Origin: Talinum fruticosum
Lineage: Eukaryota > Streptophyta > Magnoliopsida > Caryophyllales > Talinaceae
Length of the DNA stretch: 64,000 bases
NCBI GenBank assembly: GCA_021018815.1
Contig: JAITYX010000026.1
Span: 620,001 to 684,000, forward strand
Reading direction: 5' to 3'
The position numbers and the translations under genes are program-made. The notes under the pieces were generated by a model. That model made no database searches and was not told where the DNA came from. It was given only the letters and a program-made list of their open reading frames with translations. Below are positions 48,044 to 60,042 of this stretch, in pieces; position 1 is the first letter of the stretch; each line of letters starts with the position of its first letter.

Positions 48044-48457
48044 TAATCCAATTTAATAAAATTTAGAAATCTTAATGAAAGATTCATCCATACATTCCAA
48101 AATCAACTTTCTAAAACCATCTTCAAAATCAATCCTTAAAAGAAGAAGAGACCCGACATTATATGCATAGGCGAAAATAAAACAATTTAATGAATTTCCC
48201 TTTAGGAATAGGTGAGGAGAGCTGATTAGACCCTTGTATGGATGAAAATGAAACAATTTAATGAATTTTGTAGAGTCTATCCGTTATCCGCATTTAGGCA
48301 AAAGTAAAAATACCTTTTTCTTATTAGGGTTGGTCCATTGTCCGCACTTTCCATGTCATCCTAAAATTATTCTCTTAATAGCCTAAGTAGTTCCTATTTG
48401 GGAAAGGGTCTTACCGGAAGTCCCTATTTCTTATTGTCTAGTCTTTTTCTTTTGCAA
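48044..48457. other. No gene seen
   Basis: AT-rich sequence that was contiguous with 44820 before the solo LTR inserted. The word AACAATTTAATGAATTT occurs twice (about 48181 and 48254). Nothing else was recognised. Confidence 0.5.
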
Positions 48458-48812
48458 TTGCACTTTCCATTTGCATTCGGCAATGAAAACCATCTCACAT
48501 TAGGTGAATCCATTTGCATTAGCCAAATAAAATCATATCATATTACTCGAGTCCATTTGCATTAGTCAAAAAATCATCTCATATTAGGTGAGTCCATTTG
48601 CATTAGCCAAATAAAATCACCTCATATTTGGTGAGTTCATTTGCATTAGCCAAATTAAATCAGCTCATACTACGTGAGTCCATTTGCATTAGTTAAAGAA
48701 AATAATCTTATATTAGGTGAGTCCATTTGCATTGGTCAAATAAAATCACCTCATATTAGCTGAGTCCATTTGCATTAGCCAAATAAAATCATTTCATATT
48801 AAGATAGGTGAG
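48458..48812 (+). repeat. 43-bp minisatellite, about 8 units
   Basis: The core CATTTGCATTAGCCAAATAA recurs with starts at 48468, 48511, 48554, 48595, 48638, 48681, 48724 and 48767. Spacing is 43 bp except one 41-bp step. The rest of the unit is AATCA.CTCATATTAGGTGAGTC. Units differ by several substitutions. It lies ahead of the gypsy gag and could be part of that element's leader. Confidence 0.9.
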
Positions 48813-49070
48813 TCTCGTCCTTCTCATTTTACATTTACTCCAAAATTCATATCAAATAAGGAAATGCATTATCATATAGGAAGCATCTTTTCTCTAAGGA
48901 TCATGCAATCAAGTCTTTCATTATATCATCGAGTGCATTCTTTATGTGCATCCAATTAAAAAGCATCCTTAGTCTCTTCGGGTCTTGCGCTTTAGTGCCT
49001 TCCTCCTAAAAGTGGTCTTCTCTCACATGGTCCAAAACCCGATCCTTTAGGCTGCAGAATAGGGAAGTTT

Positions 49071-50930
49071 ATGGCAACCGAGTATGTCGAATCCGAGCTC
49101 GAAAAGACTAGAACATCTCACCAAGGAGTCCGACACATCGTTTTTTCTTTCTACTCTACAGCCTACATCGGTGCGACAAGCTTCGGTGCATACTACACGA
49201 TCACAATCTACTCCTTGTTCTAAGATAGTACGTAAAAGAGTTCCCTTTCAATGGATTCCAACCCAAAGCAATATCTTAACCTCATTCTACTTAGTGAGAA
49301 TATAGCTAAGGTGGAAACCAGGTTGAGTGATTAAGAAGAACAGATAACGTCTATATCGAGGGATTTTAAGGAAATCATAAGTGCTATTGAGGCTAGTAAA
49401 AGAGATAAGGAAAGGGAGTGTTTTAAAAGGGAATAGGCCAAAGACGTTGAACGTTTGAGAAGGGAAACAACTTTGGTTCTACCACCTCCACCTATCCAAG
49501 TGTCCTTCGGTAGTCCAAAACGTGAATCCCTTAAGCTCGAATACAAATCTTAGTCCGATTCCCGTATAGATCGGATAGAACGGATGTTGAGGGAGTCATC
49601 TATGTTTAGTAATCAATATTTCGATCATAAGGGATTGACTTCAATCCCTAAGGGTAAACTACCTCCTACGTTTACCATGCCCGATATTAAGTTCAAAGGT
49701 TTCAAAAATCCCCATCATTATGTATGCCACTTCTTGGGAGAAATGACTCTTAAGAACGTTCCTCAAACACTTACCACATCATCTTCCCTGGACATTTGAT
49801 GGTTATGTAATGAAGTGGTATAATTTAGTTCACCCACGCAAAGTTGCCAATTAGACAAATTTGTGCAAGGAGTTCCTCTGTCAATACTCTTATAACACCG
49901 ATCTCCGAGAGACTTGAATTAATAAAGTAGGGTGAGATGGAGAGCTTCATGGATTTCCTTACTAGATGGAGAGCAAAGGCAGCCCATACGGTTGACCAAC
50001 CCTCCGAGAAGGATCAAGTTTGAATCATCATAAAGAACCTTCAACCCAATTATAATCAAGCACCTCAAATTCATACCCATGATGAACTTTTCAACCCTCG
50101 GAGATGCTAGTTTGCTCATAGAAAGAAGAGTTGTCCACCGTGACCACCAAAAGTCGTGACCGGATACAAAGGTAATTATCATTCCAAAGATATGAAAACC
50201 TCCAATGCTGGTAATACTACATGGGGTGTAGATGTGAATGCCCTCAATAGGTATACCGACTACACACATATTGATACTACTTACACCAAAACCCTTGACT
50301 ATCTCTTAGAAAAAGGGAAGATAGAATTGTCCCCTATTAGAGCAGAATCGAAACAACGAAATAATCAAAAAATTGGGACATGGGAAAATTTTGCGAATAC
50401 CTTCGTGCACGAGGACATGATACTAAACGAGTGTTAGACATTCAAGAACAAACTAGAAAGCATGTTTCAAAATGGCCAATTACCCTTGCCTAGGGCTGCT
50501 TAGAAACCAAGCAACAATAAAAATTCTTGTAGCGGCACCCTAGCCATCTTCATTGAGCCCACACCAGGTTAGTGGGATCTATCTATTTTTATTTGAGATA
50601 TTAACAAGTTAAAACCACTTCTTAACCTATGTCCGTTATATCCGTAAGTCCAGGGGTTGCGGGTAAGTGATAAAGAAGATGTCTACGAAACAAAAACAAT
50701 AGTGACGACTTCGGGGCACACCACCCTTAGAAAGAGAAGACTTTTGGGAAGATATTAAGAGCTATGCAATTTAATTTCTTACTAGATCAGGATGGCACAA
50801 TGCACTCTTGGGTCCACAATAGACTCAGGAAGCCCCAAAAGAGCTTGAAGCAACAAAGGAAGAAGACCTAATCCTTAAGCAACTCCAGAAATTAAAAGCG
50901 GACATTTCAATTTGGCAATTAATATCTGCA
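49071..50930 (+). pseudogene. Ty3/gypsy gag, broken
   Basis: A possible ATG at 49071 reads MATEYVESE in a purine-rich leader context. The conserved part is LPPTFTMPDIKFKGFKNPHH (49655-49720), then FPWTFDGYVMKWYN-like sequence in a shifted frame (about 49785-49830). QGEMESFMDFLTRWRAKAAH-like sequence follows near 49930, and PSEKDQV near 50003. These are the PKF.MP..KYDG and RWRAKA motifs of plant gypsy gag. Near 50400, NEC.TFKNKLESM.QNGQLPLPR marks the gag C-terminal region. Several stops occur. The role in intact elements is particle assembly. Confidence 0.75.
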
Positions 50931-52235
50931 TCCTAGAAACATAGGGAAGCCTTAATCGATGCACTCAGTAAGATCAAAGTTTCTCCCGACACCACGCTAG
51001 ACGAAGTAGTAGGATTGCTCAACACCGGGGACGGAACCATTACCTTTGATCGAAGGATATCCTAGAAGAAGGCATTGCACAAAACAATGCCTTTTATCTA
51101 ACTCGTAACTTGCATCAACAAGCTTGTTCCCTTAACTTTAGTAGACAATGGATCAACAGTAAGCATATGTCCCTGGAGAACTACTAAAAGGTTATGAATT
51201 AGGGAGAAAAACTCTCTAAGCGAGATGTAAAACTCTCTAAGCGGACCGTACATCTTCGAGCTTATGATAATTCTAGAAGTAGGAATAGTGACCTTGCTAA
51301 TCAATATAGGGCCAGTGGAGAGGAATATCGAATTCCAAGTCTTAGATATCCTAGCTACTTTCAATTTGCTTTTAAGTCGCCCTTGGTTGTACGATCATTG
51401 AGCAAGGTGCCTCGTACACTCGCATCGAAGGTCAAGATGATCATTAAAGGTGAAGTCATAACTATTAACGGGGATAACCTTTATGCTACTATCATTTTAA
51501 AAGAGTCCATAGTGGAGATCGAGCACGATGCTAATGATGAGGAACTGTACGAATTTGAAACCGTCGCCACCTTGACGAAGCACCTTTACCTTCAACCTTA
51601 ATGGCAACCCTAGTATCCATTCGATTCTTAGGAAGAAGGGGTATTTTCCTAGTCTTGCTGCAGAGTCGAAGGGCATACTGCCCTATTTTTCCATCCCTTG
51701 AACCCACTAATAATTACAACTTTAGATTAGGCTATCAACCTACTCCTAACGAAATAACTCAAGTCAAGTGGGAAATCTAAGTGAAGAGGATACACCACAC
51801 ACAATCCATTCTATTACACCCTTTCGTTATACTCGAATAGGCAGCTTCTTAGAGAAGGAGACAACTTTCCTTATTATGGTTTTCATGAACCCTACTACAT
51901 CAAAGAAAAGGGTATCCTAGTGCCTGGTCTAGAGATCTTCAATGACTACTATGTTCGGAAAATGAGGCACCTTACCTCCTCAAAGAGGGACAATCCACAT
52001 CAAACCGGCCCAATCTCGCTGTAAATAATCTTTTCAATCGTTTGTTCGGACAAGAGGGTAATCTAGAAGGGAACTTAGTCTTGGTACTATCGCAAGCTAT
52101 GTCGTACTCGTAGATCGATCCCTCCAGGTTCATTAACGAAGCCGATATAGAAGGGTCTATGCACGTCACTTGGATTGATGCTCGGGAGGGCCAACAATTT
52201 GCTCGTCGACCTATAATTGCATCCTCTCTCTAAGT
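50931..52235 (+). pseudogene. Ty3/gypsy retropepsin region and following linker, broken
   Basis: SIWQLISAS.KHREALIDAL (about 50908-50970) leads into the protease, a run typical of plant gypsy polyproteins. The catalytic motif LVDNGSTVSICP lies at 51138-51173, with DNG at 51144-51152. Farther on come GPVERNIEFQVLDI and NLLLSRPWLY (about 51310-51400), where the family has GRPW. An open stretch to 51601 and sequence like LGYQPTPNEI (about 51728) continue the polyprotein linker. No reverse transcriptase, RNase H or integrase follows; the sequence changes to unrelated DNA by about 52235. Confidence 0.7.
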
Positions 52236-52479
52236 CTAATGCTAGGGCCTTGTGCCTGTACTTCTTCTTGTTTTGTTTCTAGTTCTTTTCCTAATTTTGT
52301 CATTTCCCATTCCGTTTCGAGTCCGATGTTGTTCTTAATTGTTTTGCCTCTAATGATGAACAAGAAATTCCTAAAGAATTAATAAAAGCTACGGAAGGTC
52401 ATGAAAATCGCTCTCTCTCCCTTCCCCTCCCCGGATTACCTAAACTGGACCAATCTCACCAAAAATACACAGTTGACGA
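52236..52479. other. No gene seen
   Basis: Short mixed-composition stretch between the gypsy linker and the inverted copia fragment. No recognisable motif. Confidence 0.4.
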
Positions 52480-53240
52480 GATACTAAGAAGATTATACTT
52501 AAGTCCCTTGATAAGATATACTTGGATTGATTGACTTGTCCGCTTGTCCAACTCTACCAATACCAACAATCTAGCCATTGCTCGCTATCTCCAAATATGG
52601 ACTTTCCTCCATTCATCTCTTCTAGTACAAAGAAGATTCTTGAATAACCTAACATGTGGCAATAATATCCACTGTCTAAGTATTAATAACCTCTTTATTT
52701 CTGAGTGACTCGAAAATCATAAACAAGTTAACTCATCTTACTTTCTCTTAAAAACCTAGTAACTATTGTTACTCTGGTCATTTTCTCGAGGAAGAGCACT
52801 TTTGAGAACCCAGATTTTGAATGATTTTGAGCTTCATCTAATTCCGAGTCTTCCTTTTAAGAAATTGAGTTGTGTCTATTTCTTTAGAAATCCTATCTTT
52901 TTGTAAACCGGCTTAGAAGACTTTTTTTTTTTAAAGCTAGTATTAGCTTAGTCCCTTTCTTCTCTCGAATGAATAATACCATGCTCGAGCCTTCCTAAAC
53001 ATAATCATTCTTGAATCGGTTTTAAAAAGACTTTTATAGGAATTATCTTCCTATTCAGTATTGTAACCAAGTTCTTCTTCCTCATCACTTACCCATGGTC
53101 CACATATTGTTGATTCATCGTCCGTGTCTTCATCTTCATCGTCTGCGTCTTCATCGTCTTCCGATTTAGCATCGCCCCATGTGGCGACCATAGCCTTTTT
53201 CTTCTTTATGTTCTTTTTCTCTTTGGACGGTCGGTACTAG
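52480..53240 (-). pseudogene. Copia gag tail and protease fragment, inverted
   Basis: On the - strand it starts (53240) with KKNIKKKKAMVATWG-like basic sequence after the knuckle. An unusually long Asp/Glu run encoded by a simple TCATCGTCT-type repeat (53110-53165) follows, then the late gag tail. It ends with the damaged protease region near 52650 and the VKG.KYNPLS-like part near 52510. No LTR adjoins it, so it is an orphan piece of the same family as copies 1-5. Confidence 0.65.
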
Positions 53241-54093
53241 GTACCACATGAACTCATAAGTGGTTATGGTAGTCACATCAAGAATGAGGTAGCAGACTTC
53301 TTAGAGAATCCTTGAAAAGATTTCCAAGAGAAGGAACCTCACTAAAAACCAACACTCTACCTATATGTATCCATACATAGAATCAAATGAGAATCACTTC
53401 TTATATAAAAATTACTAAAAAAACATTCGAAAACCTAAATCATTGGATGTGAAATGAAGGCAAGGGCTAACTTTGCAAAACATTTAATATTTACTCCTCG
53501 GTTGTAATCGGCGGGATTACTACAGTAATGCCAACCGGTGGAGTGAAATTGACACCGGAACAATTAGCTCGTGTGATACAACGACAATTTCCTATGAAAG
53601 GTATGCCTGCTATAATCTCAATTTCCATTTTTATGTTTCTTATCCGCTCAAGTTTTGTTCTTGTGAATGGCATTTTATCGAACACCTTTTGGGCATAATG
53701 AAATAATCACCGAAAATTTGTGCTTATCATCTCACTCTAATGCCTTCTCTACCATAACAAACCACCAAGATTAACTTTAATAGCTTCCTGAAGTGAACCT
53801 ATCTTATTAGTAATTAGGGTTTTGGGAAAACCCTATCTCGTTGCTTGCTATTTATGAAAGGTGGATGTATAAGTCACACAATAGTATAGTGAGAAATCAT
53901 AATTGTCAAACATTATTTTTGAAGGGACCTTCTATGTGTGCCTCGAGTGTATCTCTATGTCTCGTATGTATATGTTTCGTTAGCACATAACATTAAATCT
54001 ACTAAAAAGCTTGGTTTCCAGTTGGGTTAATTTTAGAAGGCATATATTGAAGTTCACTTCGATTCAAGATCGGACTCGGGTTCATGGCATGTT
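53241..54093 (+). other. Unassigned DNA with a possible host-gene exon
   Basis: The segment 53490-53604 reads open on the + strand, including GGVKLTPEQLARVIQRQFPM, with codon texture unlike the surrounding AT-rich DNA. It ends at AAAGGTATGC, which fits a plant 5' splice site. A polypyrimidine stretch with TTTCCAG lies near 54020. I do not recognise the protein. It could be an exon of a decayed host gene or an element fragment. Confidence 0.25.
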
Positions 54094-56375
54094 TGTGAGA
54101 CCCCGAAATTTCGAGTGCTTGCTCGGTAGTGAATTATTAGAATTTTTCCAAGTCGGAATTAGAAACCCGAGAACCGAAACCGAGCATGGGCTAGCTAAAT
54201 TGGGCCTTTGTGAAGCTAGTGTGGGCCCAATTAGAATAAAAAGAAAAAGGAAATAAGAATGGAGATTAGTGGCATTGTGTTGGCAAAGAAAGAAGTAAAG
54301 AATTGAGAGGGTCCAATTAAGTATGGGCAAGCATAGTATTAAGGTGTAATTAGGAAGAGAGGAGAGAGAATGGACCCGAGATCGAAGAAAAGAATGAGGG
54401 GAAGAGCAGCAGAGGAAAAATGAAAGAAGCGAGAGACAGAGGAGGGCGAGAGAGGGAGGACGCACAGAGAGAGAAGGAGAGCGAGCGGGAGTGAGGGCAA
54501 CGCCGGAAACCGGCAGCCGGCGGGCACGGCAGCCCATGGACGAGCGCCGGATGAAGGAGAAAAGAAAAGGGGAACGAAAGAAAGAAGAAGCAAAGGAGAG
54601 ACAAAAGTAGAAGCGGAACAAAGCGAGAGCGGGAGAGAGCGCGAGGGGCCGATGGCCGGTGAGCGCTCGAGGCGCCGCCGCCGGTGGGCAAGGGAAGCGA
54701 GAGCTCGGGAGGCCGAGCGGAACGAAGAAAGGGAAGAGTAGAGAGGCCGAGCGAAAGAGGGGACCGAAGGGGTTCCGCGGCCAGCGAACGCGAGGGCCGA
54801 GGAAGGCGGTCGGTGAGCACGGAATAGCGGCCGACGGCCGGTGAGCGCGAGGAGGGGGACGAAGAGGACCAGAATCGGACCGAAACAGGGGAAGTTGGAG
54901 ACCGGGACCGAGGCAGCGAGAGGAAGAAGCAGAGGGTCGGGGAAGAAGAAGGGTTAAGGGAGCAGGAGCGGGAGCTAGACTAGGAATCGAAGGCGTAACA
55001 AGAAGCTAAACCCAATTCGAAATCGAAATTCAATCCTTCCAAAACCGAATTCTTAGAACCTCTAAGAATCTAAGGTGAGTAATCTGAATTCATCCTCATG
55101 AAATAAAACGAATTAGGTGGATTGAACATGAATTCGAAGCATGAAATGGGAAACCCTAAGCTAATTGAAGAAGTTAGAGGCCTAAATTGAAGAAACTAGC
55201 AACTCATGAATTGAAAAGCATGTTGCAAATTTGATCTAAGACCCCACAAATTAAAGAACCCTCCGAAGCTATGGCCATAGAAGTGTCTCGTCAACCCGAA
55301 GCCACGAATTGAATTGCTTCTAAGAATTATTGACGAGTATGCGTCCTTCGGGGATGGGAGGCTGCCTCGAGGCCATGAATTGTTTTGCCTCGAGGCCACG
55401 AATTGTTTTGGCTCCAAGAACTGGGTCTTTAGAGCATAACATAAATCTTCTTTCCATTCGAAACTAAGAAGACTTAAAAGAATTATGATATGAAGAAACG
55501 AATGATCGTGCATAACGAACAAGAAAGAACCAATGATTTATGAAATGCATGATTGAACTCAAGAAGAAGAATAAGAAGAAGATCGAATCCTATTTTCGTA
55601 AGAAATAATTGCGATAAGAACTAAGCTATGATTTATGATGATTTACATGATGAATGATTCTATGACTTACTTGCGTAGAAAGATGAATGAAGCATGTTTG
55701 ATCGAATTCATAAGCAAATGATGTCATTATGTTTCTCGGCAAGTTGGTAAGTTTAGAATCTCGCATGTCTTAAGCATGTATGATCCGAATCGCATGTTAT
55801 GAATGAGTTGTGAACTTACGTGTGTTTGTTAATGAATTAATGTGCAAAGTGAAACTTGGGTTTGGGTTTGGGTTATTCACTGGGCTAGTGAGCTCATGAC
55901 ATCACCAACATTTCAGTGCGAAGTTAAGACCGGCAGGAGTTGCCTTTGACTTTTGGAAATAGCAGATCGAATAGTACATGCCGAACTTACTGCATGTTTT
56001 TCCGTCTTTTGTTTGTAAAGATGTTGTAAAGATTGTTGTATCCGAACTTAAGTTTTACCTATGAATGTAAAATCCCTATGTGAATACTCCGAGCGTGTGG
56101 CTCATTGAGTTGTGTTGTGTTACTCCGAGCGTGTGGCTCGTTGAGTTTAAGATTGTATTTCGTGCGGGGTTAGGGCTTCAAGCCTATGGGTTTAGCCAGC
56201 TTACGAGAGGAAACTCTGCCGAAATTTCCAGAAAAACCTTTGAAAACCTAGAATTACGCTTCCGCCAATCCAAGAAAGGGTTATTAACCCCATGTTGAGA
56301 TCTTAAGCAGCCTTAGGGGTTCCTCTCGGGAGCCCCGGCATGTAATACTCCTAGGGTGGGTCTAGGGATGTTACA
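54094..56375 (+). mobile_element. Solo LTR, gypsy-like family, with TSD ATGTT
   Basis: Starts TGTGAGACCCCG and ends GGGATGTTACA, 2282 bp. It is flanked by ATGTT at 54089-54093 and 56376-56380. The GC- and purine-rich block is about 54360-54980, followed by AAGGTGAGTAATC near 55073. Near the end, ACTCCGAGCGTGTGGCTC is present twice (about 56087 and 56123), then AACTCTGCCGAAATTT and TAATACTCCTAGGG. The plan matches the solo LTR at 44821. No internal coding region is present. Confidence 0.85.
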
Positions 56376-57400
56376 ATGTTCAACTATCCTATGAGTTCAT
56401 CTAATAAGATTCTCTAAAAATGCAATCAATATCGATCAAGTCGGGCTAATTTGAGTTAGGTCAGCTTGGTCTTAAAATCAAGCGAGCACTATTTTTATGC
56501 CTAGTAACAACTAGCAAATTGATCAGCTCAAGCATAATGATGATTCAGTTTTCACAAATCTAGTTCACAATGACGGGACTTAATAACTTCGTGGAGATTA
56601 TTATTTATCTAGCCAAGAATATGATCACAATAACCTTTCAGGAAATGTTGTGTACTCATTCGATGACATTTATTAACATGGGTGGATATTTAGAATGAAA
56701 TCGAAATTTGAGTTACTTTAGCTCGAAACATAAGATATCTCATCCAAATCAAAGTCATCACCAAAAACCGAAATTGAGAGAGTGTATTGCACCTGGCTAG
56801 TTTGATTCACATTATTGCATTTCAAATTTCACCGAGATATTGGTCAGCTGAAAGTGGGGTTGACTAAAAGGATCAAAAACATATAACTTATCCAAGATTT
56901 CAAGGGGATGTTTCAAACTTGACCAATGAGAGAAAATCAACTCGCTCATTAGTCAAAATTGAAATTTACTCCTGAAATTAAGTTATCCAATAACAAAATG
57001 CTGCTATTATTATCAAAGTAGAGGAGAGAGAAACACATTAACAGATCTACCACCAAAATAAATAAAAAAGCCCATCAATTTCTATACTTTCTTATTAAAG
57101 ATTTAACAAATTAAGTAATAATTAAGCACAAGAATTACGCACTTTCTCAAAACTCTAGTTGCCACTCCTTTTGGCCTTCCAATCCTCAATTCCAGCTAGG
57201 ATTGAAGCAATGTAGTTGTAGATTTGGGGGAGGGGGAAGGGAGAGAGAGTGATTAGAATTACCCACTTTGATATCCAACTAAGGTGTTAGGGTTTGACCT
57301 TGGCCTCAGTTTGGTACGAATTCAATGGCATCCTCTATAGCCAGGTAATCTGATTGCTCAAGAAGAAGAATAGGGAATGGTCGTTTGCAAACGGATCCCG
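56376..57400. other. No gene seen
   Basis: AT-rich sequence without repeats shared elsewhere in the window. Its right end has the word TAATCTGATTGCTCAA at 57346 and again at 57410, spaced 64 bp, at the border with copia sequence. Confidence 0.4.
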
Positions 57401-58182
57401 CAGCCAGTGTAATCTGATTGCTCAAGGAGAAAGAGAAAGAGAAACTGCAGCAACCCCAGCTGAGGGTCAAGAAGAGAAAGAACCCGAGGTGATCTCCTCA
57501 TATCACACTCGGTCCGCCTCAAAAGAGGCTTGCGATACGAGCTAGTCTAAGCCCTCCTCATCGGTTCAACAGTCGGCAGTCGAAGATGTTGAGGGCTCAA
57601 AACAAGATCCACATGAGGGGATCACATGAGTGCAATTCAAATCCGTTATTTGTCTCTACATTTGCCTCCTTGCCCAGCTGCATCTACTCAAGGCTATAGG
57701 CGCAGACGCGGCCCTCGTTCTTCTACCTCAACTCGAACTCGCTCCTCCTCCCTCTTGATTTAAAATTCTTTGTCGTAGATCTTGGTAATTTATTGTTAAT
57801 TCCTCCCTATTTTGTTTTGATGAAATGCATATGCAGAGAGAAAAGATAGATGTTTAGTTCAGGGGAGTTCTTTATTTCTTTATTTATGTTTTTTTAATAT
57901 GTTTTAATAATCCTTTTTGAACTTTAATGAAATTTTCTTATTTCTAAGCATATATGGCCTATCTCTCTTATTTACTCGATATATTTTATCACTGCTCATA
58001 ATTCTCGTGATAAGTATGCTCTGATACTTCAGTAAGTATGTTTTGAGTTGTATATAATCGAAAGCAATATGATATTCTTGTTTAATATTTTTTTCTCTTA
58101 TTAAAATATCATGAAAACTTAACTTTCTGAACTCGTTAGCTTCTATCTTATGTATGGAATGTCTTTCATCAAAAAGGGAGAT
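57401..58182 (+). pseudogene. Copia downstream ORF tail and 3' region, copy 6 remnant
   Basis: The open stretch to 57545 contains EKEPEVISSYHTRSASKEA, which aligns with KEPDVISFDRTRSASKEVG of copy 4, so this is the C-terminal part of the family-specific downstream ORF. A basic Ser/Arg-rich end (about 57690-57760) and T-rich 3' sequence follow. The polypurine tract AAAAAGGGAGAT lies immediately before the LTR at 58183. Everything upstream of this part of the element is missing. Confidence 0.7.
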
Positions 58183-59596
58183 TGAAGACTCATGTATAAC
58201 TCTCTATCTCTATATGGTTTTGATTTCAAGTCATTCTAAGTATTTAAGAAGCCCATTTTGAAGTTTTCAACTTTATCCGACCCCCTCGAAACCATCTATT
58301 TAGTATAATGCATTTAACTAGGTTTCTAACCTACTCGGACACAACTCGGAAGGATGACATGAGTAAATAATTTCACAAACACTTTATATTTTGAGCACTC
58401 GACTTAATGTTCTACCCGAAAATGAATTACTATGTTAATTCCTCTTTCTAAGTTAGTTTATTGAATGAAATGATTTAGTTGATCGAGTTTATGCATTCTG
58501 ATTATTCAATCTTAATAACTTTATCATTTAAAGGATTGACTTTAGATGGAATTTGAACCTAATGAATATTAGACTCGGAAAATTCCATTCTTTCGGGTTG
58601 AAGATAATTTCGCACTTAATTATTTTGAAGTAATTATTATCTTTGCCTAATCTTAGGCCAAACTTTGATTTGCTTTTGCTGGTTAATTAAAGTATTTTAA
58701 TGTTATATTGAAAAGCAAAAGCAACCAGCTTTCTACTATTAAAGACCAGTAGATAGAAAAACACCTTTTCCAAATAAGGCTCGAAGCTATGTCAAGGTTG
58801 TTTCTTACCAAATCCAAGAAACTTCAACTTTGAGTCTAACGATTGTTTCAACCTCATATTTTAGTCACAATCGATGGAATTGACTACTTTTAGAGCCAAG
58901 GACCAAAGCACAACGTTAAGATTGCAATGACTCCTTTTTTAGTGACTCGGACTAGCCGTTATAACGGCTAATGAAGCTCACAAGTCCAGTAACAAGTCCC
59001 AATAGCTACTTCGCCTGCTAAGTATAAATAAAAGCCTTCATATAAGACTTGAAGATTGACAAATAGATTGCTAATCACTTACTTAGTGCATACTCACTCA
59101 ATATTTAGCTTACAACTCTAGTTCTTAAGTTCTTACTTTCTTAGTTGTAAAGAGAAAGTCTTGTAATCACTTCTACTCTTTCTATTCTCTCGTTTAGTCC
59201 CTTAACCGAGCGGTAAGGGTTAACTCAGTTCATTTGTACCTAGCTGTAAAGGTTTCCTGAATTAGGAAGTACTAAATCAAATAAAGGTATTTCTGAGTCT
59301 AGGAAAAGTTATAAGTGAATTGTCTAAGTGAGCAATTCTGTCAAGAGTCAGTCCTTGTATTTTATGGATTAAAAATAGCGTATTTAACTTGCTCCTTGGA
59401 TTGGCACTCGTTCGTGGTTTTATGCCTCAAGAGGGTTTCCACGTATTTTCGTGTCTTATACTTTCCGAGTCCAATCTAGACTCAAAATTATTTTCTTTGT
59501 CTTTGTTGTGCAGAATTGTTTGTCAATTCACATAAATCATCAATCACCTTATTCACCCCTCTAGGGTGACTTAACCTCTCCAAGAGCTAACCTTCA
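58183..59596 (+). repeat. 3' LTR of copy 6 remnant
   Basis: 1414 bp, TGAAGACTC to ACCTTCA, with TATAAATA at 59033-59040 and the U5 inverted repeat TCACCTTA/TAGGGTGA near 59553. No primer site follows. The minus-strand gag tandem array begins at once. Confidence 0.85.
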
Positions 59597-59781
59597 TTTT
59601 CATTTCTAAAGATCTCATTCCTTGGCTTCTTCGTCCACTTCTTGTGCGTCATCATTCTTTTGAAACCTCAAGCAAGATGTACCATAGGGTCTTCCTCTAA
59701 ATCTGAGCTGTTTGGACTTGGTCCAACATCCATTGAGGCTTTCAAAGCAACGTTCCTTCTTCAAAACCTTATTCTCGGTTT

Positions 59782-60042
59782 CTAAAGTCTAAACTTTTTC
59801 TTGAAAAGAGATGAATCTGAATTGGGCTTTTTGTCTAAAGTAAAAATATATTTACTAAGATCAATCTTTGAAAGCATAAGGAAATAGTTGATTACCTCTT
59901 GAGGATCAGTTTTCTCATAATCAAACAACTTTTGTTTTGAATCGGTTTCTTTATTTAAGTCCTTGATAGCCATCAAACATGTAGATTCATCCTCAGTGTC
60001 ATCCTCATCATTTGGTTCATTTTTGCTCCATGTAGCCACCAT
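59782..60042 (-). pseudogene. Open segment in first array unit (acidic and coiled part of gag)
   Basis: The - strand is open for 86 codons from MVATWSKNEPNDEDDTEDES through DPQEVINYFLMLSKIDLSKY and TLDKKPNSDSS. This is the clearest view of the acidic-to-coiled order in the array and allows alignment with gag of copies 2, 3 and 5. It is a relic, not a gene. Confidence 0.7.

Noticed and set aside
48458..48812. Regular repeats resembling a CRISPR array
   Set aside because: The units are contiguous at 43 bp with no unique spacers, and the genome is a plant.
54082..54820. Long minus-strand reading frames in the second solo LTR (up to 179 codons)
   Set aside because: Same composition effect in the homologous block. 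The frames are not conserved with those of the first solo LTR, and one crosses the LTR boundary.
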